Below, piece after piece: positions 16,670 to 25,894 of a DNA stretch of 64,000 nucleotides; within the stretch, counting starts at the first letter, position 1, and each line of letters starts with the position of its first letter. Origin of the DNA: Tenuibacillus multivorans. GTDB taxonomy: Bacteria > Bacillota > Bacilli > Bacillales > Alkalibacillaceae. The notes under the pieces are model-generated. The model did no database searches, was not told where the DNA came from, and was given only the letters and a program-made list of their open reading frames with translations. The stretch lies in NCBI RefSeq assembly GCF_900103915.1, contig NZ_FNIG01000014.1:1-64000 (forward strand), written 5' to 3'. The position numbers were made by a program, and so were the translations under genes.

Positions 16670-17086
16670 ATGGTCAATAATATGGCAACCAATATCAGAT
16701 TTTTTCGTGAACAAATGAATTGGACTCAACAACAACTAGCTAATAAACTAAATGTTTCGCGCTCCGTTATTACGAAGTGGGAAAACGAGTCGGCCGTACC
16801 AGATTTAGACACCTTAATCAAAATTAGCGATCTTTTTTCGTTATCCCTTGATCAGTTGGTAGGTCGAAATCTTACAGATGAATTTCTTTTAAAGGAATTC
16901 AAAAAGGTGTATTCACTAGATTTAGAAGATCATGGAGACCAATTGATCATTGCCATTATTGATTTGCTGAAAAAAAATCCATCCTTATTAAACGATTTTG
17001 TTAGTTTGTCTCAATTACCAATTCGTAAACAACGAGCTATTTTGCAAATCATACAAACAACCATCCAAGAACTGAAACGAGTATAA
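16670..17086 (+). CDS. XRE-family transcriptional regulator
   Basis: 138 residues. An N-terminal helix-turn-helix (about 8-62; IRFFREQMNWTQQQLANKLNVSRSVITKWENESAVPDLDTLIKISDLFSLSLDQLV) is followed by a helical C-terminal region of about 70 residues. The start may be 16670 or an ATG four codons later. It precedes the yxlE-F-G-like exporter but is separated from it by a terminator, so it could regulate that operon; this is inference from position only. Confidence 0.85.
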   Translation: MVNNMATNIRFFREQMNWTQQQLANKLNVSRSVITKWENESAVPDLDTLIKISDLFSLSLDQLVGRNLTDEFLLKEFKKVYSLDLEDHGDQLIIAIIDLLKKNPSLLNDFVSLSQLPIRKQRAILQIIQTTIQELKRV

Positions 17087-17090
17087 TAAG

Positions 17091-17115
17091 GATAAGCTAC
17101 GTGCTTATCTTTTTT
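17091..17115 (+). terminator. terminator of the XRE regulator
   Basis: GATAAGC-TACGT-GCTTATC followed by TTTTTT, just after the stop. Confidence 0.88.
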
Positions 17116-17237
17116 GTTTATAAAGAACTAGGACTTTTATACTAATACTTATTTACTATTTTTGCAAGTCTGAATATTGAAACTTAAAAACTATAAAAAT
17201 CGTTATTATAGGTATAATTAATAGAAAGGTGGTCATA

Positions 17238-17432
17238 ATGTTGATAAATCAAGATTTAATTCTATTACTTTTACCCGTATTAATTTTACAACTTATCTTA
17301 CTCGTCATAGCAATCATAGATTTAATACGTATTGAAAAAGCAAACGGACCAAAATGGGTGTGGGCTTTAGTCATCATATTCATTAATATCATTGGTCCAA
17401 TCGTTTATTTCATTTTTGGAAGGAGGCCATAA
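17238..17432 (+). CDS. YxlE-like small membrane protein (PLDc_N type)
   Basis: 64 residues with two hydrophobic helices (about 5-27 and 36-57), the connecting DLIRIEKANGPKWVW and a final GPIVYFIFGRR. This is the phospholipase D/cardiolipin synthase N-terminal membrane domain without a catalytic domain, as in YxlE of B. subtilis. YxlE is part of the sigma-Y anti-sigma apparatus, followed by the ABC exporter YxlFG, the same order as here. No sigma-Y gene is in the window. The ATG at 17238 is used because AGAAAGGTGG lies just upstream. Confidence 0.8.
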   Translation: MLINQDLILLLLPVLILQLILLVIAIIDLIRIEKANGPKWVWALVIIFINIIGPIVYFIFGRRP

Positions 17433-17434
17433 GC

Positions 17435-18343
17435 TTGGCATTATTGGAAGCTAGTCACTTAACAAAAACCTATAAAGATATCAGTGTGGTCAACGACGTA
17501 TCTTTTTCTCTAGAACATGGGAAATGTGTGGCCCTACTAGGCCCTAATGGTTCCGGTAAAACAACAACATTAAGAATGCTAGCAGGTTTCATTAAACCAA
17601 CAGATGGAAATATTTCATTTAACGAGGATAGACTATCTAAAGATTTCCGTAATTATGTCGGTTATTTACCGCAATTCCCTGTATTTCATAACTGGATGTC
17701 AGGAAAAGAGTTCCTCATCTACGCAGGGCAATTAGCCCATTTATCTAAAACGGAAGCTATCAAACGTGCTGATGAATTACTTGATTTAGTTAATCTGAAA
17801 GAGGTTCGTAAACTGAGAATCTCTAAATATTCAGGTGGAATGAAACAGCGATTAGGTATTGCACAGGCACTGATCCATGCACCTAAACTTATCATTTTAG
17901 ATGAACCCGCTTCAGCATTAGACCCTATTGGAAGACGTGAGGTTTTAAACCTAATGCGTGAGCTAAAAAAGGATGCGACTATTTTATTTTCAACGCATAT
18001 CCTAAATGATGCAGAGGAAGTCAGCGATGAAATCTTGCTATTAAACGAAGGGAAAATTATTGAACAAGGAAGTATGCATGAGCTTGAATCAGTACAAAGC
18101 ACCGTTACGATTAAACTTTCCTTTACTGATGAACCGAAATTTATTGAAGATAGGCTTAAGGAAATTGAATCGGTTTTTAAAGTAACAAGAGAAAATAACG
18201 ATTACTTCCTAACGGTTCATGATCTACAAATCGCTCGGAAGCAATTGCTAGAAGTGGTTCATCGTGAAAATTGGCAGCTAACCCGATTTGAAGTTGCAAA
18301 AACGTCACTCGAAGATTTGTTTATGAAGGCGGTGAAAAAATAA
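17435..18343 (+). CDS. ABC transporter ATP-binding protein (YxlF-like)
   Basis: 302 residues. Walker A GPNGSGKT (36-43), Q-loop LPQFP, signature YSGGMKQR (about 137) and Walker B LIILDEPASALD (about 155). The C-terminal ~80 residues form the accessory domain typical of drug and bacteriocin-resistance exporters. TTG start at 17435 after AGGAGG, 2 bp after the YxlE-like gene. It overlaps the permease by one base (TAATG), implying translational coupling. Role: energising export or self-protection; substrate unknown. Confidence 0.9.
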   Translation: MALLEASHLTKTYKDISVVNDVSFSLEHGKCVALLGPNGSGKTTTLRMLAGFIKPTDGNISFNEDRLSKDFRNYVGYLPQFPVFHNWMSGKEFLIYAGQLAHLSKTEAIKRADELLDLVNLKEVRKLRISKYSGGMKQRLGIAQALIHAPKLIILDEPASALDPIGRREVLNLMRELKKDATILFSTHILNDAEEVSDEILLLNEGKIIEQGSMHELESVQSTVTIKLSFTDEPKFIEDRLKEIESVFKVTRENNDYFLTVHDLQIARKQLLEVVHRENWQLTRFEVAKTSLEDLFMKAVKK

Positions 18344-19116
18344 TGCAATGGTATGTCATCTTTAAAAAAGAGATTCTTGAAAACTGGCGTAATATGAAAT
18401 GGATTTGGGTTCCCATTGTCTTCATTTTATTTGCTGTTATGGACCCCATTACAACCTATTATTTACCTAAAATAATGGATGCTGTTGGGGGTATCCCAGA
18501 AGGTGCTGTCGTTGACATTCCGATGCCAAATGCAAACGAAGCAATCTTGATGAGCTTTAATGAACTAGGTCTGCTTGGTGTTTTAATTACGGTTGTAATT
18601 GCAATGGGTGTTATTTCAGGAGAGATGAAAAGTGGCGTCTATGAACTCATTTTATCCAAACCGGTTAAATATACAAATTATGTGTCAGCTAAGTTCATGT
18701 CTCTAGCTTTAATCGTCTTTCTCTCAATATTTTTAGCGGTTGTAGCTGGTTGGTATTATGTTAGTCTATTATTTGGCTCAATTGATTTTACAAAAATTTT
18801 AACAAGTATTTTATTTTTTAGTCTTTATTTTGCTTTAATCATTGGAATTGTCATCATGGTCAATACGTGGGTCCAGTCTCCAGGAGTTGTTGCCTTTTTA
18901 TCACTCATCATCATTATAGCTCTTAATGTTTTAACAAGCATTTATGGCCATATATTCACGTGGAGTCCCGCTTTAATTGGGGATTATATTGGTGAATACT
19001 TACATTCAGGGGTTCTTTCGACAGAAATATGGTATTCAGCATTAATGGCTGTTATTTTTACCTTTGCGTGTATTCAGTTTGCCATTTTAACTTTAAAAAA
19101 TCGTGCACTGCAATAA
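18343..19116 (+). CDS. ABC-2 type permease (YxlG-like)
   Basis: 257 residues with about six membrane segments; the N-terminal FKKEILENWRNMKWIWVPIVFILFAVMDP and the central VISGEMKSGVYELILSKPVKYTNYVSAKF are typical of the NatB/YxlG ABC-2 family. It pairs with the preceding ATPase. Last gene of the three-gene unit, followed by a terminator. Confidence 0.87.
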   Translation: MQWYVIFKKEILENWRNMKWIWVPIVFILFAVMDPITTYYLPKIMDAVGGIPEGAVVDIPMPNANEAILMSFNELGLLGVLITVVIAMGVISGEMKSGVYELILSKPVKYTNYVSAKFMSLALIVFLSIFLAVVAGWYYVSLLFGSIDFTKILTSILFFSLYFALIIGIVIMVNTWVQSPGVVAFLSLIIIIALNVLTSIYGHIFTWSPALIGDYIGEYLHSGVLSTEIWYSALMAVIFTFACIQFAILTLKNRALQ

Positions 19117-19123
19117 TTGTTAG

Positions 19124-19155
19124 AAGGCTTTCGCAACTCTCGCGGAAGCCTTTTT
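19124..19155 (+). terminator. terminator of the yxlEFG-like operon
   Basis: AAGGCTTTCGC, loop AACTCT, CGCGGAAGCCTT followed by TTT. It abuts the stop codon of the convergent pilO. Confidence 0.85.
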
Positions 19156-19693
19156 ATATGTCCTCAAATTTCCTAGAATAGGCTTGAAATTGGATTTGAA
19201 ATGTTATCTTACCATTCCTTACTTGAAAATCAAACATTAGAATATTAATGAATCGATTTGATGATTCCAATTTTCTAACGAACTGATTTAGATGTTCTAT
19301 ACTAGGTGTATCACCACTAATTTCCATTGTAAGCTGCTTTACTTCTTCATCCTCTTGTAATGTGATCATGGACTGATCAGCGTAGTGATAGCTATACACG
19401 GTTGTCAAGCTCGCTTCGGCAGCCTGATTAAGCAAGTGAATGATCTCGTCTTCAAGCATCGACTCAGGGATAGAAGAACGAATTGATGATACATCAACGA
19501 CTTCTGTTCCTTGTTCCTTTATTCGATTCATGAATACACCTTCTTTTTGCTCCTCAAGGCTTAAGGTTTCTTCATGACTTTCTAATTGATTGATTTGAGA
19601 TTTGAAAACGAAAAGGTAAGATCCAGCTGCTAAAAAGACGAGTAAAATCACCCACGACATGATCACTCTTTTTTGAATATTAGTTAACCGCAT
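19154..19693 (-). CDS. pilO: PilO-like pilus alignment protein
   Basis: 179 residues: one N-terminal membrane helix (about 10-28), a coiled-coil stretch (about 30-60), then a small alpha/beta domain. This is the PilO/GspM plan of type IV pilus inner-membrane alignment complexes. It lies directly after pilM and pilN, the conserved order. The start overlaps the pilN stop (TAATG). Last gene of the minus-strand pilus operon. Confidence 0.8.
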   Translation of the reverse strand: MRLTNIQKRVIMSWVILLVFLAAGSYLFVFKSQINQLESHEETLSLEEQKEGVFMNRIKEQGTEVVDVSSIRSSIPESMLEDEIIHLLNQAAEASLTTVYSYHYADQSMITLQEDEEVKQLTMEISGDTPSIEHLNQFVRKLESSNRFINILMFDFQVRNGKITFQIQFQAYSRKFEDI

Positions 19694-20235
19694 TATTCAT
19701 CTTCCTTTCCTTGTGTGGATTGGAGATGAACCGTGTAATTGGTGACATAATGGTCCTCTGTTTCAACATAATTAATCGTATGAATGGACACTTCAGCAAA
19801 TGTTTTTACAGATTTTAATTGTAGAAAAAAATCTACCGCTTGCTCATTCGTTGGCGACGTGAGTGTTAGATCAATCTGTTGCTCATGAAATTGAAAGGCA
19901 TCTAGTGAACTATTAGAAGGTACTAACTCAAGAATTTTGCTCATGACATTCGATATTGAAATTGAATTTTGCTTTAATTGATGAATCATATCTTGTAATT
20001 CATTTGCGCGTTGCTCCTCGACACCGCCTTGTAGCTTAGATTGTAAGACGGCATTTATCTTTTTTTGTTGATTAACGTGTTCTTCTACACGTTCGACGGT
20101 CTGTGCGTTTGTCCAAAACATCATGGTTCCGCATCCAATGATGATGATCGTAATGCCAGACAATAAAGTATATAAAATGATTGAACTATAATTTTTCTTC
20201 GGTCTTTTGGGTAATAGATTAATGTCAACTAACAT
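19693..20235 (-). CDS. pilN: PilN-like pilus assembly protein
   Basis: 180 residues. The N-terminus MLVDINLLPKRPKKN carries the INLLP motif that docks PilN to PilM. It is followed by one membrane helix (about 20-42), a coiled coil, and a ferredoxin-like periplasm-facing domain. It starts directly after the pilM stop with no gap. Confidence 0.87.
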   Translation of the reverse strand: MLVDINLLPKRPKKNYSSIILYTLLSGITIIIIGCGTMMFWTNAQTVERVEEHVNQQKKINAVLQSKLQGGVEEQRANELQDMIHQLKQNSISISNVMSKILELVPSNSSLDAFQFHEQQIDLTLTSPTNEQAVDFFLQLKSVKTFAEVSIHTINYVETEDHYVTNYTVHLQSTQGKEDE

Positions 20236-21198
20236 TTATCGTCCTTCTTTCATCGCTAAACCAATTACATTGTGGTATTTTCGTTCAAGATTATTCTTTT
20301 CTAGACCATTTAAATCTTCATCAGTTAAATTCATCATCTCAGTCTTAGAACGGTTAGACATTTTCTCAATAATATCTGAAAGGTACGGATGATCTCCCGC
20401 TATGATTGTTTTTGTAAACGAGCGTTCGCCATGATTCATAGAATACTTATAAAATCGCTCTATACGTTCAATTTCTGTTCGAATCTCATCATAATCGAGT
20501 AAAACATCATCCTGATTAAAGTCCTCTTTTGTCATAGTGTCACCAAATGTTAATGGCTCGTCTTCTGGTAATCGTAAATGAAACTGTTGTAGAAAAATCG
20601 GAACATGTTGTTCAAAAGCACTAAAGACAACTTCAGTCGCATTATACTGAATGAGTAGTGTTTGGTCCTCTGTAAGAAGTTCTTTTTGATGATAAAACAA
20701 ACGATAATAATTTAACGGTGAAATATCAACCGCAATGACCTTACATTTTAATTTCTTAAATTGATCAATATATGGTTGTACTAATGTTTCACAGGTTGAG
20801 ATTAGACTAATCTCGTAATGTTCCTCGCCCTCGTTTAATAAAATCGTTTCAAAGATGGGCTTATAGAACGGAAGATGAATCGACTCTCCTAGTTGAAAAT
20901 TGACATAATAATCGATATCCCGTTTCTGAATGGATTTCGGTATGTTCTGTTTTCGAATGATTACTAATGAATCTGGCATGGTCAGTCGGACGTGTTTACG
21001 TTTTAGTCGCCATTTTTTTGCAAGGGTTTGTAATATCTTTTGAAATGCCTCAGGCTTTTCAATCGTCCCACCCTTAATGACATCATTTGGAATGAAATAT
21101 TCTCCAAATCCTATAATCTCAGCTGCATTCGATTGTGCAGTCTCAATATAGCGAATGACGTAATCATGTATTTCAAGGTTAACGATGTTTTGACTCAT
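20236..21198 (-). CDS. pilM: PilM-like actin-fold pilus assembly ATPase
   Basis: 320 residues. A cytosolic actin/FtsA-fold protein of the PilM family: NLEIHDYVIRYIE near the N-terminus, LTMPDSLVIIRKQNIP, VIAVDISPLNYYRLF, and a C-terminal IIAGDHPYLSDI. It recruits the PilN-PilO complex and couples it to the motor. The ATG at 21198 follows AAAAGGTGTG; a longer frame into prepilin peptidase is rejected. Confidence 0.85.
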   Translation of the reverse strand: MSQNIVNLEIHDYVIRYIETAQSNAAEIIGFGEYFIPNDVIKGGTIEKPEAFQKILQTLAKKWRLKRKHVRLTMPDSLVIIRKQNIPKSIQKRDIDYYVNFQLGESIHLPFYKPIFETILLNEGEEHYEISLISTCETLVQPYIDQFKKLKCKVIAVDISPLNYYRLFYHQKELLTEDQTLLIQYNATEVVFSAFEQHVPIFLQQFHLRLPEDEPLTFGDTMTKEDFNQDDVLLDYDEIRTEIERIERFYKYSMNHGERSFTKTIIAGDHPYLSDIIEKMSNRSKTEMMNLTDEDLNGLEKNNLERKYHNVIGLAMKEGR

Positions 21199-21212
21199 GA
21201 TTGACACACCTT

Positions 21213-21968
21213 TTATAAGAAAAATGTTTGAGTATACCACTCTATGATGTCATTTTGATAGAAATAGGTTAGGATGGCTCCCAATGCGATAAATGGTCCA
21301 AATGCAAATGGCACACCTTTTTTCACTTTGCCAAAAACCATTAAAATAAAGCCAATCACAGCTCCTAGTAAAGAGGCTAGAAATAGTATCATGAGTGTCC
21401 CTTTAACACCTAACACTAAACCAATAACCCCAAATAGTTTAATATCGCCGCCACCCATACCACCCCTACTAATAAGAGCAATGATTAATAACAAAACGAA
21501 CCCAACCATTCCACCAAGGTAGGCATCATACCATGGATCGGTTTGGACAAATAATCTAAGAATGATTAAAATAATGACGAAATACGATAGAATACGATTA
21601 GGTATAAGCTGATAGTGTATATCCGTTATCGTAATGATCACTAGTAGACTAATTAAAGCCCAAGCTACAATTAACTCTAGCTGAAAGCCAAAGTAATAGA
21701 ATGCCATTCCAAAAAGAAAAGCGGTCAATAACTCAAACAGTGGATACAATGGTGAAATCCGCTCTTGGCAATGCCGACATTTTCCTTTTTGAAAAACATA
21801 TGAGAAAACAGGAATCAACTCATGAACCCGAAGCCGCTTCTCACACTTTGGACAGTGCGAGGGCGGACTCACGATTGATTCCCGACGTGGTACACGAATG
21901 CCGACAACATTATAGAATGAACCTAGCATGAGTCCTAGTATCGTGACATAAAGATAGATAAATAGCAT
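21213..21968 (-). CDS. pilD: prepilin peptidase (PilD)
   Basis: 251 residues, multi-pass. It cleaves and N-methylates prepilins at the cytosolic face. It has the N-terminal GSFYNVVGIRVPR, a CPKC...CRHC zinc motif (about 41-66) and both catalytic aspartates, in TDIHYQLIPN and in GGGDIKLF. Being inside the pilus operon, it presumably serves the pilins encoded on both sides. Confidence 0.93.
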   Translation of the reverse strand: MLFIYLYVTILGLMLGSFYNVVGIRVPRRESIVSPPSHCPKCEKRLRVHELIPVFSYVFQKGKCRHCQERISPLYPLFELLTAFLFGMAFYYFGFQLELIVAWALISLLVIITITDIHYQLIPNRILSYFVIILIILRLFVQTDPWYDAYLGGMVGFVLLLIIALISRGGMGGGDIKLFGVIGLVLGVKGTLMILFLASLLGAVIGFILMVFGKVKKGVPFAFGPFIALGAILTYFYQNDIIEWYTQTFFL

Positions 21969-21986
21969 GGTGATCAGTCCCCAAGA

Positions 21987-22439
21987 TTATTTAGTAACGG
22001 TTACATTATCATTATCGTCACCTTCATTTATATCTGATATCGATGCTCCTTCAAATTGAACTGTAATACCATCCATTGAACCGGTCGCAGTAATAGTTAT
22101 ATTACCGTCAGTATCTATTTCTACCTGTGGTCTACCACTTGAATCTCCAAAATTATTCCATATTGCAGTATCTTTATCATCTACATAACCATCATCAAAT
22201 AACGTTTTTAAATCAATAGAATCATTACTTATATCATTGGTAACTGAGTATAATTCACCAGCATTAATATAGTTAATCGCCGACGACTTAATACTATCCA
22301 CCTTCGAATCCTCAATCACACCTGCAATAGCTGGGACAGCGATAAGTGCAATAATCCCTAAAATAATGATGACAGCTAACAACTCAACAAGCGTGACACC
22401 CTTTTCCTTTTTAATCAAGCTTTTAGACATCTTAAACAT
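21987..22439 (-). CDS. pilA: major type IV prepilin
   Basis: 150 residues. Short leader MFKMSKSLIKKEKG, then the prepilin cleavage site G|VTLVELLAVIIILGIIALIAVPAIAG with Glu at +5 and the hydrophobic helix. The remaining ~110 residues form an acidic, Asp/Asn-rich head without cysteines. It is probably the main subunit because it sits in the motor operon and has the classical N-terminus. The ribosome binding site GGGGAGAG precedes the ATG. Confidence 0.9.
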   Translation of the reverse strand: MFKMSKSLIKKEKGVTLVELLAVIIILGIIALIAVPAIAGVIEDSKVDSIKSSAINYINAGELYSVTNDISNDSIDLKTLFDDGYVDDKDTAIWNNFGDSSGRPQVEIDTDGNITITATGSMDGITVQFEGASISDINEGDDNDNVTVTK

Positions 22440-22454
22440 CTACTCTCTCCCCTT

Positions 22455-23663
22455 TTAATTAATTTGATTAAATAAATCAAACATTGGAACGATAATTGCA
22501 AGAACTATTGTACCAACGATAATAGATAAGGCTATAATGAGTAACGGCTCTAATAAGGATTTTAATCGACCTGCAGCTGTATCGATATCTTCCTCATAAA
22601 AGCCAGAAACTTGTTCAAGCATCGCTACTAATGAGCCTGCATTTTCACCAACAGAAATCATTTGCGTAACGAGGAATGGAAAAACTGATTGTTCTTCCAT
22701 TGGTTTAACAAAGGAGTTACCTTGCTTCAAAGATGTTTTAGATTGCTTAAGTGTGTCTCTGATGACTCGGTTTGGTATCGTCTTTTCGGTTAATTCAATC
22801 GCTTGGATGATCGGTACGGCATTTTTCAATAATGAACTTAATGTCCTTGTCATACTTGCGATATTCGATTTTAAAACTAGTGGGCCGAACACTGGTAGTT
22901 GAAGTAATAAGTGATCTAGTTTATAACGCCATTGATGATGTTGATATACCCAAATACTAGCTAAAATAACTAAACTAATGATTAGTATAAATAATAACCA
23001 ATTTTGAACTAGCCAGTTACTCAACGCTAAAACAAATCGAGTAATTAATGGCAATTCAGCACCAAATTGATCGAACATACTAACAAACTGCGGCACAACA
23101 TACATTAATAAAAATATAACGACCAAAAATGCGACAATCATAACTGTTACAGGATAGGCTAAACTTGATTGAATCGTTTGCATCGTTTTGTGTTGTTTTT
23201 GGTAGTAATCGGCTAATTCATCTAACGACTCTTCCAACGTTCCACTTAGTTCCGCGCTGTGAATCATATTGACTAGAATCGTATTAAAAATTTTTGGATG
23301 TTTTTCCATCGCGTTAGCAAGGGATGTCCCTTGTCTTAAGTCAATTTCAATATAATACAAAGCTTTGATCAAGGCTTTGTTATTTGTTTGTTCGCGTAAA
23401 ATCCTAATCGTATCGACAACGGTTAAACCTGCCTTTAATAAGGCTGAAAATTGTTGTAAAAACACTACGAGGTCTCGCGATTTAACAGGCCTTCCAATAT
23501 ATAGTTCTTTAGTCCATATTGAACCTTTAACTTCTTCTATAGATTTAACCTTATATCCTTCATCCCTAAGTAATTTCTTAGCTTGTTCAGTGTTAAACGC
23601 CTCTAGGCGGCCTTTTTTAGCATGACCATAAAAATCAACTGCCGTATATCTATAGGAAGCCAA
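22455..23663 (-). CDS. pilC: type IV pilus inner-membrane platform protein (PilC/GspF)
   Basis: 402 residues, the normal PilC length: two repeated GspF cytosolic four-helix domains separated by membrane helices (about 170-195, 220-245 and 370-395). The characteristic FLQQFSALLKAGLTVVDTIRIL and the second copy ITRTLSSLLKNAVPIIQAIELTE are visible. It anchors the motor and feeds pilins into the fibre. Confidence 0.93.
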   Translation of the reverse strand: MASYRYTAVDFYGHAKKGRLEAFNTEQAKKLLRDEGYKVKSIEEVKGSIWTKELYIGRPVKSRDLVVFLQQFSALLKAGLTVVDTIRILREQTNNKALIKALYYIEIDLRQGTSLANAMEKHPKIFNTILVNMIHSAELSGTLEESLDELADYYQKQHKTMQTIQSSLAYPVTVMIVAFLVVIFLLMYVVPQFVSMFDQFGAELPLITRFVLALSNWLVQNWLLFILIISLVILASIWVYQHHQWRYKLDHLLLQLPVFGPLVLKSNIASMTRTLSSLLKNAVPIIQAIELTEKTIPNRVIRDTLKQSKTSLKQGNSFVKPMEEQSVFPFLVTQMISVGENAGSLVAMLEQVSGFYEEDIDTAAGRLKSLLEPLLIIALSIIVGTIVLAIIVPMFDLFNQIN

Positions 23664-23684
23664 TTTCCTTACCTCCCTTACTCC

Positions 23685-25343
23685 TTATTCTGTTGCTACT
23701 CTAAAGACCTCTTGTGTTGTGGTGATACCTTCTTTTACCTTTCGTAGTCCATCTTCAAATAAATAGGCAAAACCTTTTTCCCTTGCGATGTTTTCAATTT
23801 CAAGCGAGGTTTTGTTATTTAAAATAGCATTTTGAATGTCATCGTCGATGGTTAGTATCTCATGAATGGCTGTACGCCCTTTATAGCCAGTCCCTTTACA
23901 AGTTGGGCAGCCTTTACCCTTTTTGATGTGTTTAATATTAAGCCCATATTTATTAAAAACTTCTTGTTCACGTAATGTTGGTTCTACCTCTATTAAACAA
24001 TCTCGACAATTCGTTCTCACTAACCGCTGTGCCACAACACCGTTTAGGGAAGTGCCGACTAGAAAGCGTTCAACACCGATATTCATTAGACGGTTAATCG
24101 TTCCAACCGAATCATTGGTATGTAATGTACTTAATACTAGATGCCCGGTAATCGAAGCACGCACAGCCATATTTGCCGTTTCTTCATCTCGAATCTCACC
24201 GATCATAATAATGTCCGGATCTTGCCTGAGAATTGACCGCAATCCTGATGAAAAGGTTAAGTCAACTTTAGAATTAACTTGAATTTGATTGATGCCATCT
24301 AGCTGGTACTCAACAGGATCCTCAATCGTAATAATATTAGACTCCTCACGATTTAATCGCGTTAACGCGCCATACATGGTAGATGTTTTGCCAGATCCAG
24401 TTGGTCCTGTTAATAGTACGATGCCATGAGGCTTTTCGATCATATCGATAAAGTCTTGTAAATGTTTTGAGTTGAAGCCTAAATCCTCTAATTGATTCGA
24501 CACGGCATGAATATCAAGCACACGTATAACGACTTTTTCACCAAAAATAGTCGGTAATGTACTGACACGTAAATCAATATCACGTTCTTCGATTCTTCGC
24601 TTAATGCGTCCATCCTGTGGGACTTTTTGTTCTGTAATGTCTAATCCTGCCATGATTTTAATTCGAGTAAGCATTGATGACTGAACATTTATGGAGAGTG
24701 TTTGGACGGTTTGTAAGGCACCATCTATTCTAAAACGAACCTTAATGTGATGCTCTTGGGGGTCAAAATGAATGTCACTGGCTTTTTCAACAACAGCTTG
24801 TTGAATGACTTGATTCAATAGCTTTACAACTGGAGATGCTTCTTCTTCAATAGTAAGGTCTTGTACTTTTTCATACTCATCAAGCGTTTCAAATTCTTCT
24901 GCTATTTGTTCCTGCTCATAATACTTAAGAATACTTTGTCTAATTTCGTCTTTTATGGCCATGACTGGTTCAATCTTAAATCCTGTCGACAGCCTTAAGT
25001 CATTAAACACGAAATAATCGAGCGGGTCAGATACTGCTACAATTAATTTATTTTTATCTTTCTTTAAAGGAAAGACTAAGTTTTCACGTGCATAGTCTTT
25101 GGATATTAGATTAACTAGGCTTTGATCAACATCGTAGTGATGTAAGCGAACGTGGGGTATTCCAAGCTGTTGTTGTAGGACTTCCACCAATTGAAACTCG
25201 GTAATCATACCTAACTCAATTAACTTATCACCAAGCTTTTGTCCTGTCCTTTTTGTTTCGAGGGCTTGATTTAACTGATCTTTTGTCATTAAACCTTGCT
25301 CGATTAATATTTCACCAAGCCGGAGCTTTACCTTTTTCGCCAA
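23685..25343 (-). CDS. pilB: pilus extension ATPase (PilB/GspE)
   Basis: 552 residues. An N-terminal MshEN/T2SSE_N domain (about 1-150) precedes the secretion ATPase core with Walker A GPTGSGKTSTMYG (about 315), the Asp box, Walker B IIMIGEIRDEETA and the His box TGHLVLSTLHTND. A tetracysteine zinc finger (CRDC...CPTC) lies near the C-terminus. It powers pilus assembly. TTG start at 25343 after GAAAGGAAG. It is the first gene of the minus-strand operon and is divergent from the minor-pilin genes. No PilT-like retraction ATPase is in the window. Confidence 0.94.
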   Translation of the reverse strand: MAKKVKLRLGEILIEQGLMTKDQLNQALETKRTGQKLGDKLIELGMITEFQLVEVLQQQLGIPHVRLHHYDVDQSLVNLISKDYARENLVFPLKKDKNKLIVAVSDPLDYFVFNDLRLSTGFKIEPVMAIKDEIRQSILKYYEQEQIAEEFETLDEYEKVQDLTIEEEASPVVKLLNQVIQQAVVEKASDIHFDPQEHHIKVRFRIDGALQTVQTLSINVQSSMLTRIKIMAGLDITEQKVPQDGRIKRRIEERDIDLRVSTLPTIFGEKVVIRVLDIHAVSNQLEDLGFNSKHLQDFIDMIEKPHGIVLLTGPTGSGKTSTMYGALTRLNREESNIITIEDPVEYQLDGINQIQVNSKVDLTFSSGLRSILRQDPDIIMIGEIRDEETANMAVRASITGHLVLSTLHTNDSVGTINRLMNIGVERFLVGTSLNGVVAQRLVRTNCRDCLIEVEPTLREQEVFNKYGLNIKHIKKGKGCPTCKGTGYKGRTAIHEILTIDDDIQNAILNNKTSLEIENIAREKGFAYLFEDGLRKVKEGITTTQEVFRVATE

Positions 25344-25465
25344 GCTAATCTTCCTTTCAAATTAAAAAAACTTTATAATCTTTAAAAATATGATAAATTA
25401 GTCATATAGAACTAGGTATATTTTATTATACTATTTAATGAGTAAAAAATCGAGGACTGTTGTCA
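25344..25465. promoter_or_regulatory. divergent promoter region of the pilus locus
   Basis: This very AT-rich 122-bp gap separates the motor operon (minus) from the minor-pilin operon (plus). Several -10-like hexamers occur (TATAAT at 25373, TATACT at 25427, TATAAT on the minus strand near 25430), but no convincing -35 pairs with them, so the start sites are not assigned. Confidence 0.5.
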
Positions 25466-25894
25466 ATGTTACTATACCGTAGTATTCAGAAGGAAAAAGG
25501 TATGACGTTAATAGAGATTTTAGCAGCACTCGTCATCTTATCGATTGTGTTAATCAGCTTTTTTACGATGTTTACACAATCATTCTCAATGCAGAACATT
25601 AATGAAAAAGATATGCATGCTATTAATCTAGCACGTACGGCTTTACAAGATGTTAGAGACATCGATGAATCTACACTATCACCTCAAGTGTATACCGAAT
25701 TTAATTCACCAGGTCAACCACTTATACCAGCCGTAGAGGCAAATGGGCAGTTTCACTCAAACTCATCGTTCTCCTTACAGCTTACCATTTCAAATGAAGA
25801 CAATACTGATCTATTAAAGGCCATAATTGAGATTGTCGATGAAACCAAAGACGTTGTAACCAAAACCTATAGTTACATAGAGGTGTCGTCATGA
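25466..25894 (+). CDS. minor prepilin (PilV/GspI type)
   Basis: 142 residues. Leader MLLYRSIQKEKG, then G|MTLIEILAALVILSIVLISFF with Glu at +5. The remainder is a short pilin-like head. The ATG at 25466 is 9 nt after GAGGA; an in-frame TTG at 25460 is too close to it. First of three overlapping genes, so it is probably a tip or priming-complex subunit. Confidence 0.85.
   Translation: MLLYRSIQKEKGMTLIEILAALVILSIVLISFFTMFTQSFSMQNINEKDMHAINLARTALQDVRDIDESTLSPQVYTEFNSPGQPLIPAVEANGQFHSNSSFSLQLTISNEDNTDLLKAIIEIVDETKDVVTKTYSYIEVSS

Noticed and set aside
21994-22007. GTAACGGTTAC palindrome as an operator
   Set aside because: It lies within the last codons of the major pilin (NVTVTK) and is explained by coding sequence.
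19154-25343. Reading the pilus motor genes as a comG competence operon
   Set aside because: PilM, PilN and PilO homologues and an in-operon prepilin peptidase are present, which comG lacks.
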